The notes under the pieces: generated by a model
Database searches by the model: none
The model's input: the letters and a program-made list of their open reading frames with translations, nothing else
What the model was told of the DNA's origin: nothing
Part shown: piece after piece, positions 53,485 through 61,663 of the stretch
Layout: the number at the start of each line of letters is the position of its first letter
Position numbering within the stretch: the stretch's first letter is position 1
Translations under genes and position numbers: made by a program
Source of the DNA: Bacteroidota bacterium
Lineage (GTDB): Bacteria > Bacteroidota > Bacteroidia > Bacteroidales > Prolixibacteraceae
NCBI GenBank assembly: GCA_030698405.1
Contig: JAUYMU010000094.1
Span: forward strand, 1 to 64,000
Reading direction: 5' to 3'
Length of the DNA: 64,000 bases

Positions 53485-55626
53485 TTATTCTTTTACCGGT
53501 TTATTCATAATGTCAACACCAAGTCGCTGCATATAAGCGATTAAAGCGATTATTTCGCGGTTGCTGTCGGTTTGTATTCCGGCAGTTGCCAGATTTTTCG
53601 CAATACTGTCGGCCTGAGCTTTTAAATCGGCAATGGCCTGATGTTCATAGTTGTCGGGGTAGGGGACGCCCAATAATTTCATCGCCCTTATTTTTCCCGG
53701 AGTCGATTGAATATCGATTTCCTTTTTAGCCAACCACGGATAAGCAGGCATAATCGATGCTTCGTTCATTTTCTGCGGATCTATAAAATGGTTGTAGTGC
53801 CATGCATCGGGCTTGTAATTCCTTCCGGTTTTTACTCCTTCGCGCGCTAAGTCCGGACCGGTTCGTTTTGATCCAAACTGGAACGGATGGTCGTACACCG
53901 ATTCGCCCGCTTTCGAGTATTCTCCGTATCGCTCTGTTTCAGAGCGGAATGGCCGGATCATTTGCGAATGGCAGTTGTAGCAGCCTTCTTTCACATAAAT
54001 ATCCCTTCCCTGTAATTCGAGCGGTGTGTATGGTTTTACACTGGTTATGGTCGGAATATTTGATTTGATCAGGTAAGTCGGGATAACTTCAACGATTCCA
54101 CCGATCAGAATGGCAATGGTTGCAAATATCAGGAAGCGGATGGGTTTACGTTCAAGAAAACGGTGACCTGATTCCGACGATGTTTTTCCAACTGGCATTA
54201 CTTCCAGCGCCGGAGCCTGTGCTTCTTCGTCGGCAACAAACGAGCCTGCCTTTATTGTCATTACAATGTTGTACACCAGAATGAAGAATCCGGAAACATA
54301 TAAAAATCCGCCAAATGCCCTGATGGCGTACATCGGAATTAACTGAGTTACTGTTTCCAGAAAATTCGGGTACATCAGGAATCCGTCAGGAGTAAATTGT
54401 TTCCACATCAAAGCCTGCGTAATTCCTCCGATATAAAGTGGTACTGCATAAAAAACAATTGCAAGTGTGGAAATCCAGAAGTGGATATTGGCCAGTTTGG
54501 TCGAATAAAGAGTTGTGTTGTAAATTCGGGGAACGAGCCAGTAAATCATACCGAAAGTTAACAATCCGTTCCATCCCAATGCTCCGATATGAACGTGACC
54601 GATTGTCCAGTCGGTAAAGTGACTGATGGCGTTCACGCTTTTAAATGACAAAAGTGGTCCTTCAAAAGTGGACATTCCATAAGCAGTTATGCCTACAACA
54701 AACATTTTCAGGATAGGATCCCTGCGTACTTTGTCCCATGCACCGCGCAGGGTGAGCAGGCCGTTTATCATGCCACCCCAGCTTGGGGCAAGCAACATGA
54801 CCGAAAAAGTGGTTCCAAGCGCCTGAAGCCAATCTGGCAGCGAACTGTACAGCAAGTGGTGTGGTCCGGCCCATATATAAAGGAAAATGAGCGACCAGAA
54901 GTGTACGATTGAAAGTTTGTAGGAATACACAGGTCGTCCGGAAACTTTGGGCACAAAATAATACATCATTCCCAGAAATGGGGTTGTCAGGAAGAATGCC
55001 ACTGCATTGTGTCCGTACCACCATTGCACCAAGGCATCCTGAACGCCTGCATACAGCGTATAACTTTTCAGGAAACTAACCGGTACTGCCAGTGAATTGA
55101 AAATATGAAGAACAGCAACTGTAACCCAGGTGGCAATGTAAAACCAGATTGAAACATAAATGTGACTGGTGCGGCGTTGCAAAATTGTTCCGAACATGTT
55201 CCATCCAAATACTACCCAAACAAGTGTAATGGCAATGTCGATGGGCCATTCAAGCTCGGCGTATTCTTTACCGGTTGTAAATCCTGCGAGTAAAGTAACG
55301 GCTGCGGCCACTATAATCGACTGCCATCCCCAGAAATGGATTTTACCTAACAGTTCGCTGTACATGCGTGTTTTCAGCAAACGTTGAAGCGAGTAATAAA
55401 CTGCTGTAAAAATAGCATTTCCGACAAAGGCAAAAATCACAGCATTGGTGTGTAATGGCCGGGTTCGTCCGAAGGTGGTGAATTCGAGCCCGAAATTCAT
55501 CCAAGGCAGAAATATTTGAAGGGCAACGAGCAAGCCCATCAATAATCCAACAACCCCCCAAACAATGGTTGCAATTGCAAAATTGCGGGTCATTCGGTTG
55601 TCGTAAGAGAATTTTTGTTGTTCCAT
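53485..55626 (-). CDS. ccoNO: Fused cbb3 oxidase subunits CcoN and CcoO
   Basis: The 713-residue protein joins the twelve-helix catalytic subunit CcoN (about 1-480, with WWYGHNAVAFFLTTPFLGMMYYFVP, IVHFWSLIFLYIWAGPHHLLY, WTIGHVHIGALGWNGLL) to CcoO (about 500-713). The CcoO part has its own membrane anchor and heme c motif C549-x-x-C552-H553 (EGCYNCHSQMIRPFRSE) plus a late Met. Fusion of ccoN and ccoO is common in Bacteroidota. It reduces O2 at high affinity and pumps protons. Confidence 0.97.
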   Translation of the reverse strand: MEQQKFSYDNRMTRNFAIATIVWGVVGLLMGLLVALQIFLPWMNFGLEFTTFGRTRPLHTNAVIFAFVGNAIFTAVYYSLQRLLKTRMYSELLGKIHFWGWQSIIVAAAVTLLAGFTTGKEYAELEWPIDIAITLVWVVFGWNMFGTILQRRTSHIYVSIWFYIATWVTVAVLHIFNSLAVPVSFLKSYTLYAGVQDALVQWWYGHNAVAFFLTTPFLGMMYYFVPKVSGRPVYSYKLSIVHFWSLIFLYIWAGPHHLLYSSLPDWLQALGTTFSVMLLAPSWGGMINGLLTLRGAWDKVRRDPILKMFVVGITAYGMSTFEGPLLSFKSVNAISHFTDWTIGHVHIGALGWNGLLTFGMIYWLVPRIYNTTLYSTKLANIHFWISTLAIVFYAVPLYIGGITQALMWKQFTPDGFLMYPNFLETVTQLIPMYAIRAFGGFLYVSGFFILVYNIVMTIKAGSFVADEEAQAPALEVMPVGKTSSESGHRFLERKPIRFLIFATIAILIGGIVEVIPTYLIKSNIPTITSVKPYTPLELQGRDIYVKEGCYNCHSQMIRPFRSETERYGEYSKAGESVYDHPFQFGSKRTGPDLAREGVKTGRNYKPDAWHYNHFIDPQKMNEASIMPAYPWLAKKEIDIQSTPGKIRAMKLLGVPYPDNYEHQAIADLKAQADSIAKNLATAGIQTDSNREIIALIAYMQRLGVDIMNKPVKE

Positions 55627-55830
55627 AGAGTATTAGTTTTTTAATAATTCCAAATTCCAAATTTCAAGTTGCAGACTCTGTTTAAGGTTTAAAGTTCAAC
55701 GTTTAAAGTAGCTCCCAACTGAGCACTGACCAGTGTGACTATTTTTCTTCATTTTCTGCCAACTGCGACTGGGATTACTGCGACTTTCTTTCTTTTTTCT
55801 CTGCCAACTGCGACTGATCACTGCGACTTT
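55627..55830. repeat. Dispersed CTGCGACT repeats around the ccoS 3' end
   Basis: Copies of (CTGCC)AACTGCGACT occur at 55756-55770 and 55802-55816, with CACTGCGACT nearby, and extend into the ccoS coding end (stop 55775-55777). Further upstream (55640-55740) lie AAATTCCAAATTTC and TTTAAGGTTTAAAGTTCAACGTTTAAAG stretches. The same CTGCGACT motif occurs behind ccoQ and ccoG. Confidence 0.6.
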
Positions 55831-56017
55831 TCGCCTGTGCCTTCTCCTTTTCCATTATCTTTTCTTCCTCTTTCACCGCCGGATCGTCAAACAATATCCT
55901 GACCGATGGGGTGTAAGTATCCTCGTACTGGCCATTTTTTACCGACCAGATAAATGCCAGCAAAAATATACCTGCCATGATGATTGCTACAAAAACCAAT
56001 ACGATTACTACTGACAT
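55775..56017 (-). CDS. ccoS: CcoS-like cbb3 oxidase assembly protein
   Basis: CcoS is a small membrane protein needed for copper and heme insertion into cbb3 oxidase. This 80-residue protein has an N-terminal helix (about 4-26) ending in WSVKNGQYEDTYTPSVRILFDD, the CcoS signature. The tail from about residue 60 (AKSRSDQSQLAEKKERKSQ) is encoded by the dispersed CTGCGACT repeat, so the original C-terminus was probably shorter or different. Confidence 0.88.
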   Translation of the reverse strand: MSVVIVLVFVAIIMAGIFLLAFIWSVKNGQYEDTYTPSVRILFDDPAVKEEEKIMEKEKAQAKSRSDQSQLAEKKERKSQ

Positions 56018-56058
56018 GCCTGCTTGTATAAATTATTTTTCGTTCATTTTATCAAACT

Positions 56059-58455
56059 TCACAACCGGTAACCTTTTGCGGATAAATGTATGGAAAAACT
56101 TGCAAATGCAACTACCGACACCGAACTTATTGGCATCAATATGGCTGCAACAATAGGGGTCAGGTTTCCCTGGACCGCAAACGATAATCCCACGATGTTG
56201 TACAAAAATGAAATCAGGAATCCCAATTTCACAATGGTCATGCTTCGGTGGGTAAATTGCATGAATTTATCGAGTTTGCCAAATTGTTTCGATTGAAGAA
56301 TGGCATCGCAGGCTGGCGAGAAATTGAAAACATTGTCGGCAATCACAATTCCCACATTGCTTTCGTTCAGCGCACCTGCATCGTTTAAGCCATCTCCGAT
56401 CATCAAAACCTTCCGGCCTTCCTTTTGTAATTTCCTGATATAGTTTAGCTTATCAGTTGGCGATTGGTTGAAATGTAAACTTTTGCCGTCACCGAAAAAT
56501 TGAATCAGGTTGGCTCTTTCAGCATCATTATCGCCCGTTAAAAGATGCAATTCGTGTGTTTTTTGCAGTTTCTGAATAAGTTCGCGCAAGCCGGGGCGGT
56601 ATTCGTTTTCGAGCTGAAAATGGCCAACAACCGCATCCTGAAGATAAACCCAAACTTCAGTATTCAGGTTTATATCCTCCTTTTTTTCTCCGGAAACAAA
56701 ATATCTGGAACCTATATTTAATCTCAAACCATGTATCAATCCTGTGATTCCCAGCGAAGGGATCTCCTGAAAGTCTTTTACTTCAAACAGTTCGTCACCG
56801 TCTATGGAATTGAAAATGGCTTTACTCAATGGATGAGATGAGTGGAAAACAAGTGATTTAATCTGCTGGAGTTGCACTGAATTTAGTTCTTTCCCCACAA
56901 ACCGGATTTCGGACGATTGAGCGTTGGTAATCGTACCGGTTTTGTCGAAAACCACCGTGTCAACTTTGTAAAGATGTTCGATTACCGCTGTGTTTTTCAG
57001 GTAAAAACCTTTGCGGCCATATTGCCTGATGGTACTTCCGAAAGTGAACGGAACCGTTAAAGCCAGCGCGCATGGACAGGCAATAATGAGTACCGAAGTA
57101 AAGGCGAAAAGTGCGACTTCAGGATTGTTGAAATACCAGAAAATAGCGGAACCAACAGCAATAAGTATAATAATAACTGTAAAATACTGGCTCACACGAT
57201 TGATGATGGTATTCAGTTTGTTTTCGGCGGTAAGCGGATTTTCAATCTGGTTCCAAAGTTGGGTGAGGTAACTTTGCTGAACTTCTTTTTCGATGGTAAG
57301 TTCGATTGCACTTCCAATCTGACGGCCTCCGGCAAATACAAAGTCGCCCGCTTTTTTTGTCACGGGCATCGATTCACCTGTTACAAAACTGTAGTCGATA
57401 CTGGCCGTTGCGCTTGTAAGAATCGAATCAGCCGGTACAATTTCCTGATTACGAACCAGAATCTGATCGCCCGACTTCAAATCTTCCAGAGGGATGGTTA
57501 TACTTCCGGAGTTGGTAATTTTTGTCACTGCCAGCGGAAAATATGTTTTGTAATCGCGCTCGAACGAAAGCGCCTGATAGGTTTTTCCCTGGTACCAGCG
57601 GCCAATCAGCATAAAAAAGACCAGTCCGGTAAGTGAGTCGATGTACCCAATTCCTGCTCCCGAAATGATTTCAACCAGACTTTGTACGAAAAGTGTTACC
57701 AATCCGAGCGCAATCGGCAGGTCGATACTGATCATTTTTTTCTTCAGGCTTTTGTATGCGGTTAGAAAATAATCGCTGCCGCTGTATAGTAAAACCGGAA
57801 TGGCGAGCAAAACGCTCAACCAGCCAAACAATTTTTTCATGTCGGCTTCCAGAAATTCATTTCCGGGCAGGTATTGCGGAAAATGATAAATCATGGCATT
57901 CATGAAACTGAACCCGGCTATCCCAATTTTGATGAAAAGCTTTTTGTCCGACTGATCGGTGGACTTTTTATCGATGCTGTGCTGGTTAATTTCAGGAATA
58001 TAATGTATGCTTACCAGCAGATCGACCAGTTGCCGCAGCGAAATCTCATTTTCGTTAAAAGTAACATTGATCTCTTTCTTCGGAAAGTTGACGAATGACT
58101 GGATAATCCCGTTGTTCAGGCTGTGCAGGTTTTCGAGCAACCATATACACGATGCACAATGTATTTCAGGAATAAAAAAACTGACTTTTGAAATGCCGCC
58201 TTCTGAAAAAGTAAGGATTTTGGATTTGAACTGATCCAGATCGAGAAATGCGTATGTTTCGCTGGCAGGAAGTTGCATTTCAGCGATTTTGATGCCCGCC
58301 ATTGGCTCAATCTTGTAATATTGTTTTAGCTGGCTCGCATGAAGTATTTGGTAAACCGTGGAGCAACCTGAACAGCAGAACGGTTTCCCCTCAAAAAGGA
58401 CAGGGGATTTTCCGCACGAATTACCGCAATGGATACATTTCAAATCTTCACTCAT
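56059..58455 (-). CDS. ccoI: Copper-translocating P-type ATPase CcoI
   Basis: CcoI (FixI) supplies copper for cbb3 oxidase assembly. The 798-residue protein begins with a Cys-rich metal-binding region (CIHCGNSCGKSP and FCCSGC, about 7-31), an HMA domain with HCASC, eight membrane helices with the CPC motif (ACPCALALTVP), the TGES loop, the DKTGTIT phosphorylation site, and MIGDGLNDAGAL near the end. An upstream frame to 58587 has no convincing start; the ATG at 58455 sits just before the Cys-rich domain. Confidence 0.93.
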   Translation of the reverse strand: MSEDLKCIHCGNSCGKSPVLFEGKPFCCSGCSTVYQILHASQLKQYYKIEPMAGIKIAEMQLPASETYAFLDLDQFKSKILTFSEGGISKVSFFIPEIHCASCIWLLENLHSLNNGIIQSFVNFPKKEINVTFNENEISLRQLVDLLVSIHYIPEINQHSIDKKSTDQSDKKLFIKIGIAGFSFMNAMIYHFPQYLPGNEFLEADMKKLFGWLSVLLAIPVLLYSGSDYFLTAYKSLKKKMISIDLPIALGLVTLFVQSLVEIISGAGIGYIDSLTGLVFFMLIGRWYQGKTYQALSFERDYKTYFPLAVTKITNSGSITIPLEDLKSGDQILVRNQEIVPADSILTSATASIDYSFVTGESMPVTKKAGDFVFAGGRQIGSAIELTIEKEVQQSYLTQLWNQIENPLTAENKLNTIINRVSQYFTVIIILIAVGSAIFWYFNNPEVALFAFTSVLIIACPCALALTVPFTFGSTIRQYGRKGFYLKNTAVIEHLYKVDTVVFDKTGTITNAQSSEIRFVGKELNSVQLQQIKSLVFHSSHPLSKAIFNSIDGDELFEVKDFQEIPSLGITGLIHGLRLNIGSRYFVSGEKKEDINLNTEVWVYLQDAVVGHFQLENEYRPGLRELIQKLQKTHELHLLTGDNDAERANLIQFFGDGKSLHFNQSPTDKLNYIRKLQKEGRKVLMIGDGLNDAGALNESNVGIVIADNVFNFSPACDAILQSKQFGKLDKFMQFTHRSMTIVKLGFLISFLYNIVGLSFAVQGNLTPIVAAILMPISSVSVVAFASFSIHLSAKGYRL

Positions 58456-58916
58456 AAGTTCAGGGCCTGGCAGTTGATTTTCGGTATAAGTAAGGATTAA
58501 TTGGTCATTTTGTTCAGTGATCAGGACAGAAATTTCAAATAAAAATGTTCGGCACTGTAAGTGTTTCCATAATTCATTAAACACCAATTTTCTAGTCTTA
58601 CAGACTGAATGATAATCTCAAGGATTAGATTTTACAATTGATCGTTTTTTTTATCCACGCAGTCAAAGTGTTCTTTTTGTTGGAAACAAACGGAAGGCAA
58701 TTTGCGATGGGGGATGAGGATAATCTTCGCGCAATAGATTCAATTCATAACTCAGGTACTTTACGCCGTTGGTTTCGGGTACTGCTTGTTCTTCTGGTGG
58801 TATCTGTTAGCACCTGAACATGTGCCGTTTATTGAAAGGATTTTCTTATATTTATTCAAGAGTATGCCACCAATAAAGAACCTGCTTAGAATCATATCTT
58901 CATTTGTTACATTAAT
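58456..58916. other. ccoI to BspA-like gene intergenic region
   Basis: About 460 bases between the ccoI start and the BspA-like gene. It holds one remnant open frame on the minus strand (58663-58806, listed separately) and otherwise AT-rich sequence. No exact TAnnTTTG is visible upstream of 58917. I see no tRNA or hairpin of note. Confidence 0.5.
58663..58806 (-). pseudogene. Possible gene remnant (46 codons, no start)
   Basis: The minus strand reads PPEEQAVPETNGVKYLSYEL, then a NLLREDYPHPPSQIAFRLF segment, ending PTKRTL and TGA. It is bounded upstream by a stop (58807-58809) and has no ATG or GTG start. Its amino-acid mix looks coding rather than random, so it may be the C-terminal piece of a lost gene. 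I cannot name the family. Confidence 0.35.
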
Positions 58917-61589
58917 ATGAAACTTGCTATTTTTCTTTTCAGTCTATTTCTTCCAATGATGCTTCATGCGCAAGTATCAAAAAAAATTGAAGTTGCTGCG
59001 GGCACTTTAAAAACAACATTGACAGGCAGTGAGCTTAACACAATTACAAACCTCACAATTGAAGGCAAAATTGATGCCCGGGATTTTAAAACTATGCGCG
59101 ATTATATGCCATTGTTGGAAGTAATTGATCTAACCGGTGTAATTGTGGAGGCATATACAGGAACCGAAGGTACATCCTGGATATCAACATATAAGGCAGA
59201 TGTATTTCCTGAATATGCTTTTTGGAGCGATATCACAGGCAGTAAAGCAAGTTTAATTTCTGTATCAATTCCATCTTCAGTCAAAACAATTGGTGAAGGA
59301 GCTTTTTCAGGATGCCGTGGTTTGACTTCTTTAAACATTCCATCGTCGGTTACTACAATCGGACAAAGTGCTTTTTCTCAATGCAGCGGATTGGTATTTG
59401 TTACAGTCCCTTCGTCGGTGAAAACTATTAAATCCGGAGCTTTTGAGGGCTGTAGTGGTCTTACTTCCATTACGATTCCATCATTTGTTACTTTAATTGA
59501 ATACGCTACTTTTTGGGACTGTAACGGATTGAAATCTGTTGCAATTCCGCCATCTGTTACTTCAATCGGCAGTCATGCTTTTTTTAGATGCAGCAGATTA
59601 AATTCGATAATACTTCCTTCATCTGTAAGCTCAATCGGGGAGCATGCTTTTGATGGTTGTACCGGATTAGCCTCAATTCATTCACACATTTCAATTCCGG
59701 CAAATTTAGTCTCAGCATTCAGTGTTTTTAGCGAAGTAAATAAAAACACCTGTAAATTATATGTGCCTTCCGGATCTTCCGCTCTATATACTAAAGCTAT
59801 CGGATGGAAAGATTTTTCGAATATAATAGAAATGCCTGATATAAAACTTTCGGCAACAACCGCAATTGTTGCTGCGTCTAAGGCAAGCACGGTGATCCTG
59901 GAAATTCGATCTGATGTTGCATGGGTTGCCAGTTCAGACCAATCATGGATTACCATAAGTCCGGCATCCGGTAGCGGAAACCAAACACTTACCTTTACAG
60001 CCGAAGGAAATCCATTGCGTTCTGCCAGAAATGCTTTGGTATCAATTTCGGCAACGGGCGGATATTTACAAACTATTTTTATAATGCAGGAAGCTTTGAA
60101 CGAAGCGCCTCTGGCCAATGCCGGATCCGATCAATCTGTTGACGAAGGATCAACTGTTACGCTTGATGGTTCGGCTTCTTCCGACCCGGAAAATGATGCC
60201 CTGACTTATCATTGGACTGCCCCAGCCGGAATTGCACTTGACCCGGTAACCGCTGCAAAACCGACTTTTATTGTTCCTGAAGTCATTGCTGATACTGAAT
60301 TTGTTTTCTCGCTGGTGGTAAACGATGGAAATACTGATTCTTCTGCTGATGAGGTTGTTGTGAAAGTAAAGAAAATATACCCTAAAGTAATTCAGAATTT
60401 GGACTTAAGCATGGGCTGGAATATTATCTCTTTTAATGTTGTTCCTGATGATCTTAACCTGCAGGACAATATTCAGAGTTTGATTGATGCTGGAAGACTA
60501 AAAAAAGTAATGGATATAAATGATAAAACCATTGAATATGTGGAATCTGTTGGCGGATGGAACAACAACATTGGCAATTTGACAGTGACCAATGGTTATA
60601 AAGTAAATGTTGCCGCTAAATCTACTTTATCTGTTGAGGGAGTTCCCGTTCAAATACCGCTGGATATTACTTTGAAGGCTGGTTGGAATATTATCGCCTA
60701 CCCTTATACGAAAATACAGAGTGCAAAATTGCTTATTCAATCGCTAATCGACGACGGCAAACTTATAAAAGTCATGGACGAATCCGGTAAAAGCATTGAA
60801 GACTATGGTTTACACGGCGGCTGGAAAAATACGATTGGAAACTTTGTTCCGGGCAAAGGGTACAAAGTTAATGTTCTTGAAAACTGTACTTTAACCATCC
60901 CGGCGAACGTAACTAAAACTGCCGTTTTTATTGCGGATCAAATAACATCAGAATATTTTAAACCTGTTTTTATTGGCAATGGAACCGATCATATGAACAT
61001 TAACCTTGTGAACCTGAAAGCTTCGGGATTAACTGCCGGAGACGAGATCGGCATATTCGATGGACCATATTGCGTAGGATCTGCAACAGTTGGAACAGAG
61101 CACATGATGGACGGAAGTATTGGCATTCCGGCATCATGTAACGACGATCTGGAAGAAACGATCAACGGATTCACTCCCGGTCATCCTGTTACGATTAAAC
61201 TATACCGGGGAGGACAAATTTACCTGCTGAATGCAATGAAAGTTAGCGGTGCGCATTGGTTTGAGAAGAATGGTTCAGTGTTCGCTGAGGTAAATACAAA
61301 CGACATGACTGCACTTCAAATTGTTGAAGATTCAACGCGGTTTAGATGTTACCCAAATCCGTTTTCAGAAGAAATTACCATTGAAATTCATAACCCAAAA
61401 CGAACGAATTTAAAAGTTGAAATCTATAATCTTACCGGACAACTGATTAAAAATCTGTCAATTGAAAAAACTGACAAATACGTTGAAATAATCTGGAATG
61501 GCACCAACGAATTGGGTAAGAAAGTTACTCCGGGCGTCTATTTCTGTAAGATAGAAAATCAGTTTATACAAATTCTATTTGCCGGATAA
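58917..61589 (+). CDS. Secreted BspA-type LRR/BACON/PKD protein with T9SS sorting domain
   Basis: The 890-residue modular surface protein has a signal peptide (MKLAIFLFSLFLPMMLHAQ). Six BspA-type leucine-rich repeats of ~23 residues follow (about 113-255, with consensus IPSSVTSIGxxAFxxCxGLxS), then a BACON-like domain (about 308-393, WVASSDQSWITISPASGSGNQ) and a PKD-like domain (about 396-485). Two homologous ~80-residue modules (about 494-575 and 582-661, each with GWNII and a GGW-N-IGN motif), an IFDGPYCVG-type domain (about 680-805) and a type A T9SS sorting domain (about 808-890, YPNPF through GVYFCKIEN) complete it. Such proteins bind carbohydrates or host/biofilm ligands, but the ligand is unknown. 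It ends 74 bases before the CRISPR array. Confidence 0.87.
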   Translation: MKLAIFLFSLFLPMMLHAQVSKKIEVAAGTLKTTLTGSELNTITNLTIEGKIDARDFKTMRDYMPLLEVIDLTGVIVEAYTGTEGTSWISTYKADVFPEYAFWSDITGSKASLISVSIPSSVKTIGEGAFSGCRGLTSLNIPSSVTTIGQSAFSQCSGLVFVTVPSSVKTIKSGAFEGCSGLTSITIPSFVTLIEYATFWDCNGLKSVAIPPSVTSIGSHAFFRCSRLNSIILPSSVSSIGEHAFDGCTGLASIHSHISIPANLVSAFSVFSEVNKNTCKLYVPSGSSALYTKAIGWKDFSNIIEMPDIKLSATTAIVAASKASTVILEIRSDVAWVASSDQSWITISPASGSGNQTLTFTAEGNPLRSARNALVSISATGGYLQTIFIMQEALNEAPLANAGSDQSVDEGSTVTLDGSASSDPENDALTYHWTAPAGIALDPVTAAKPTFIVPEVIADTEFVFSLVVNDGNTDSSADEVVVKVKKIYPKVIQNLDLSMGWNIISFNVVPDDLNLQDNIQSLIDAGRLKKVMDINDKTIEYVESVGGWNNNIGNLTVTNGYKVNVAAKSTLSVEGVPVQIPLDITLKAGWNIIAYPYTKIQSAKLLIQSLIDDGKLIKVMDESGKSIEDYGLHGGWKNTIGNFVPGKGYKVNVLENCTLTIPANVTKTAVFIADQITSEYFKPVFIGNGTDHMNINLVNLKASGLTAGDEIGIFDGPYCVGSATVGTEHMMDGSIGIPASCNDDLEETINGFTPGHPVTIKLYRGGQIYLLNAMKVSGAHWFEKNGSVFAEVNTNDMTALQIVEDSTRFRCYPNPFSEEITIEIHNPKRTNLKVEIYNLTGQLIKNLSIEKTDKYVEIIWNGTNELGKKVTPGVYFCKIENQFIQILFAG

Positions 61590-61663
61590 TTGCTGATCAA
61601 AATATTCAATTGTTTTTAACAGACCTCTACGAAGCTCAATGTTCTTAATAGCGATCGTTTCTT

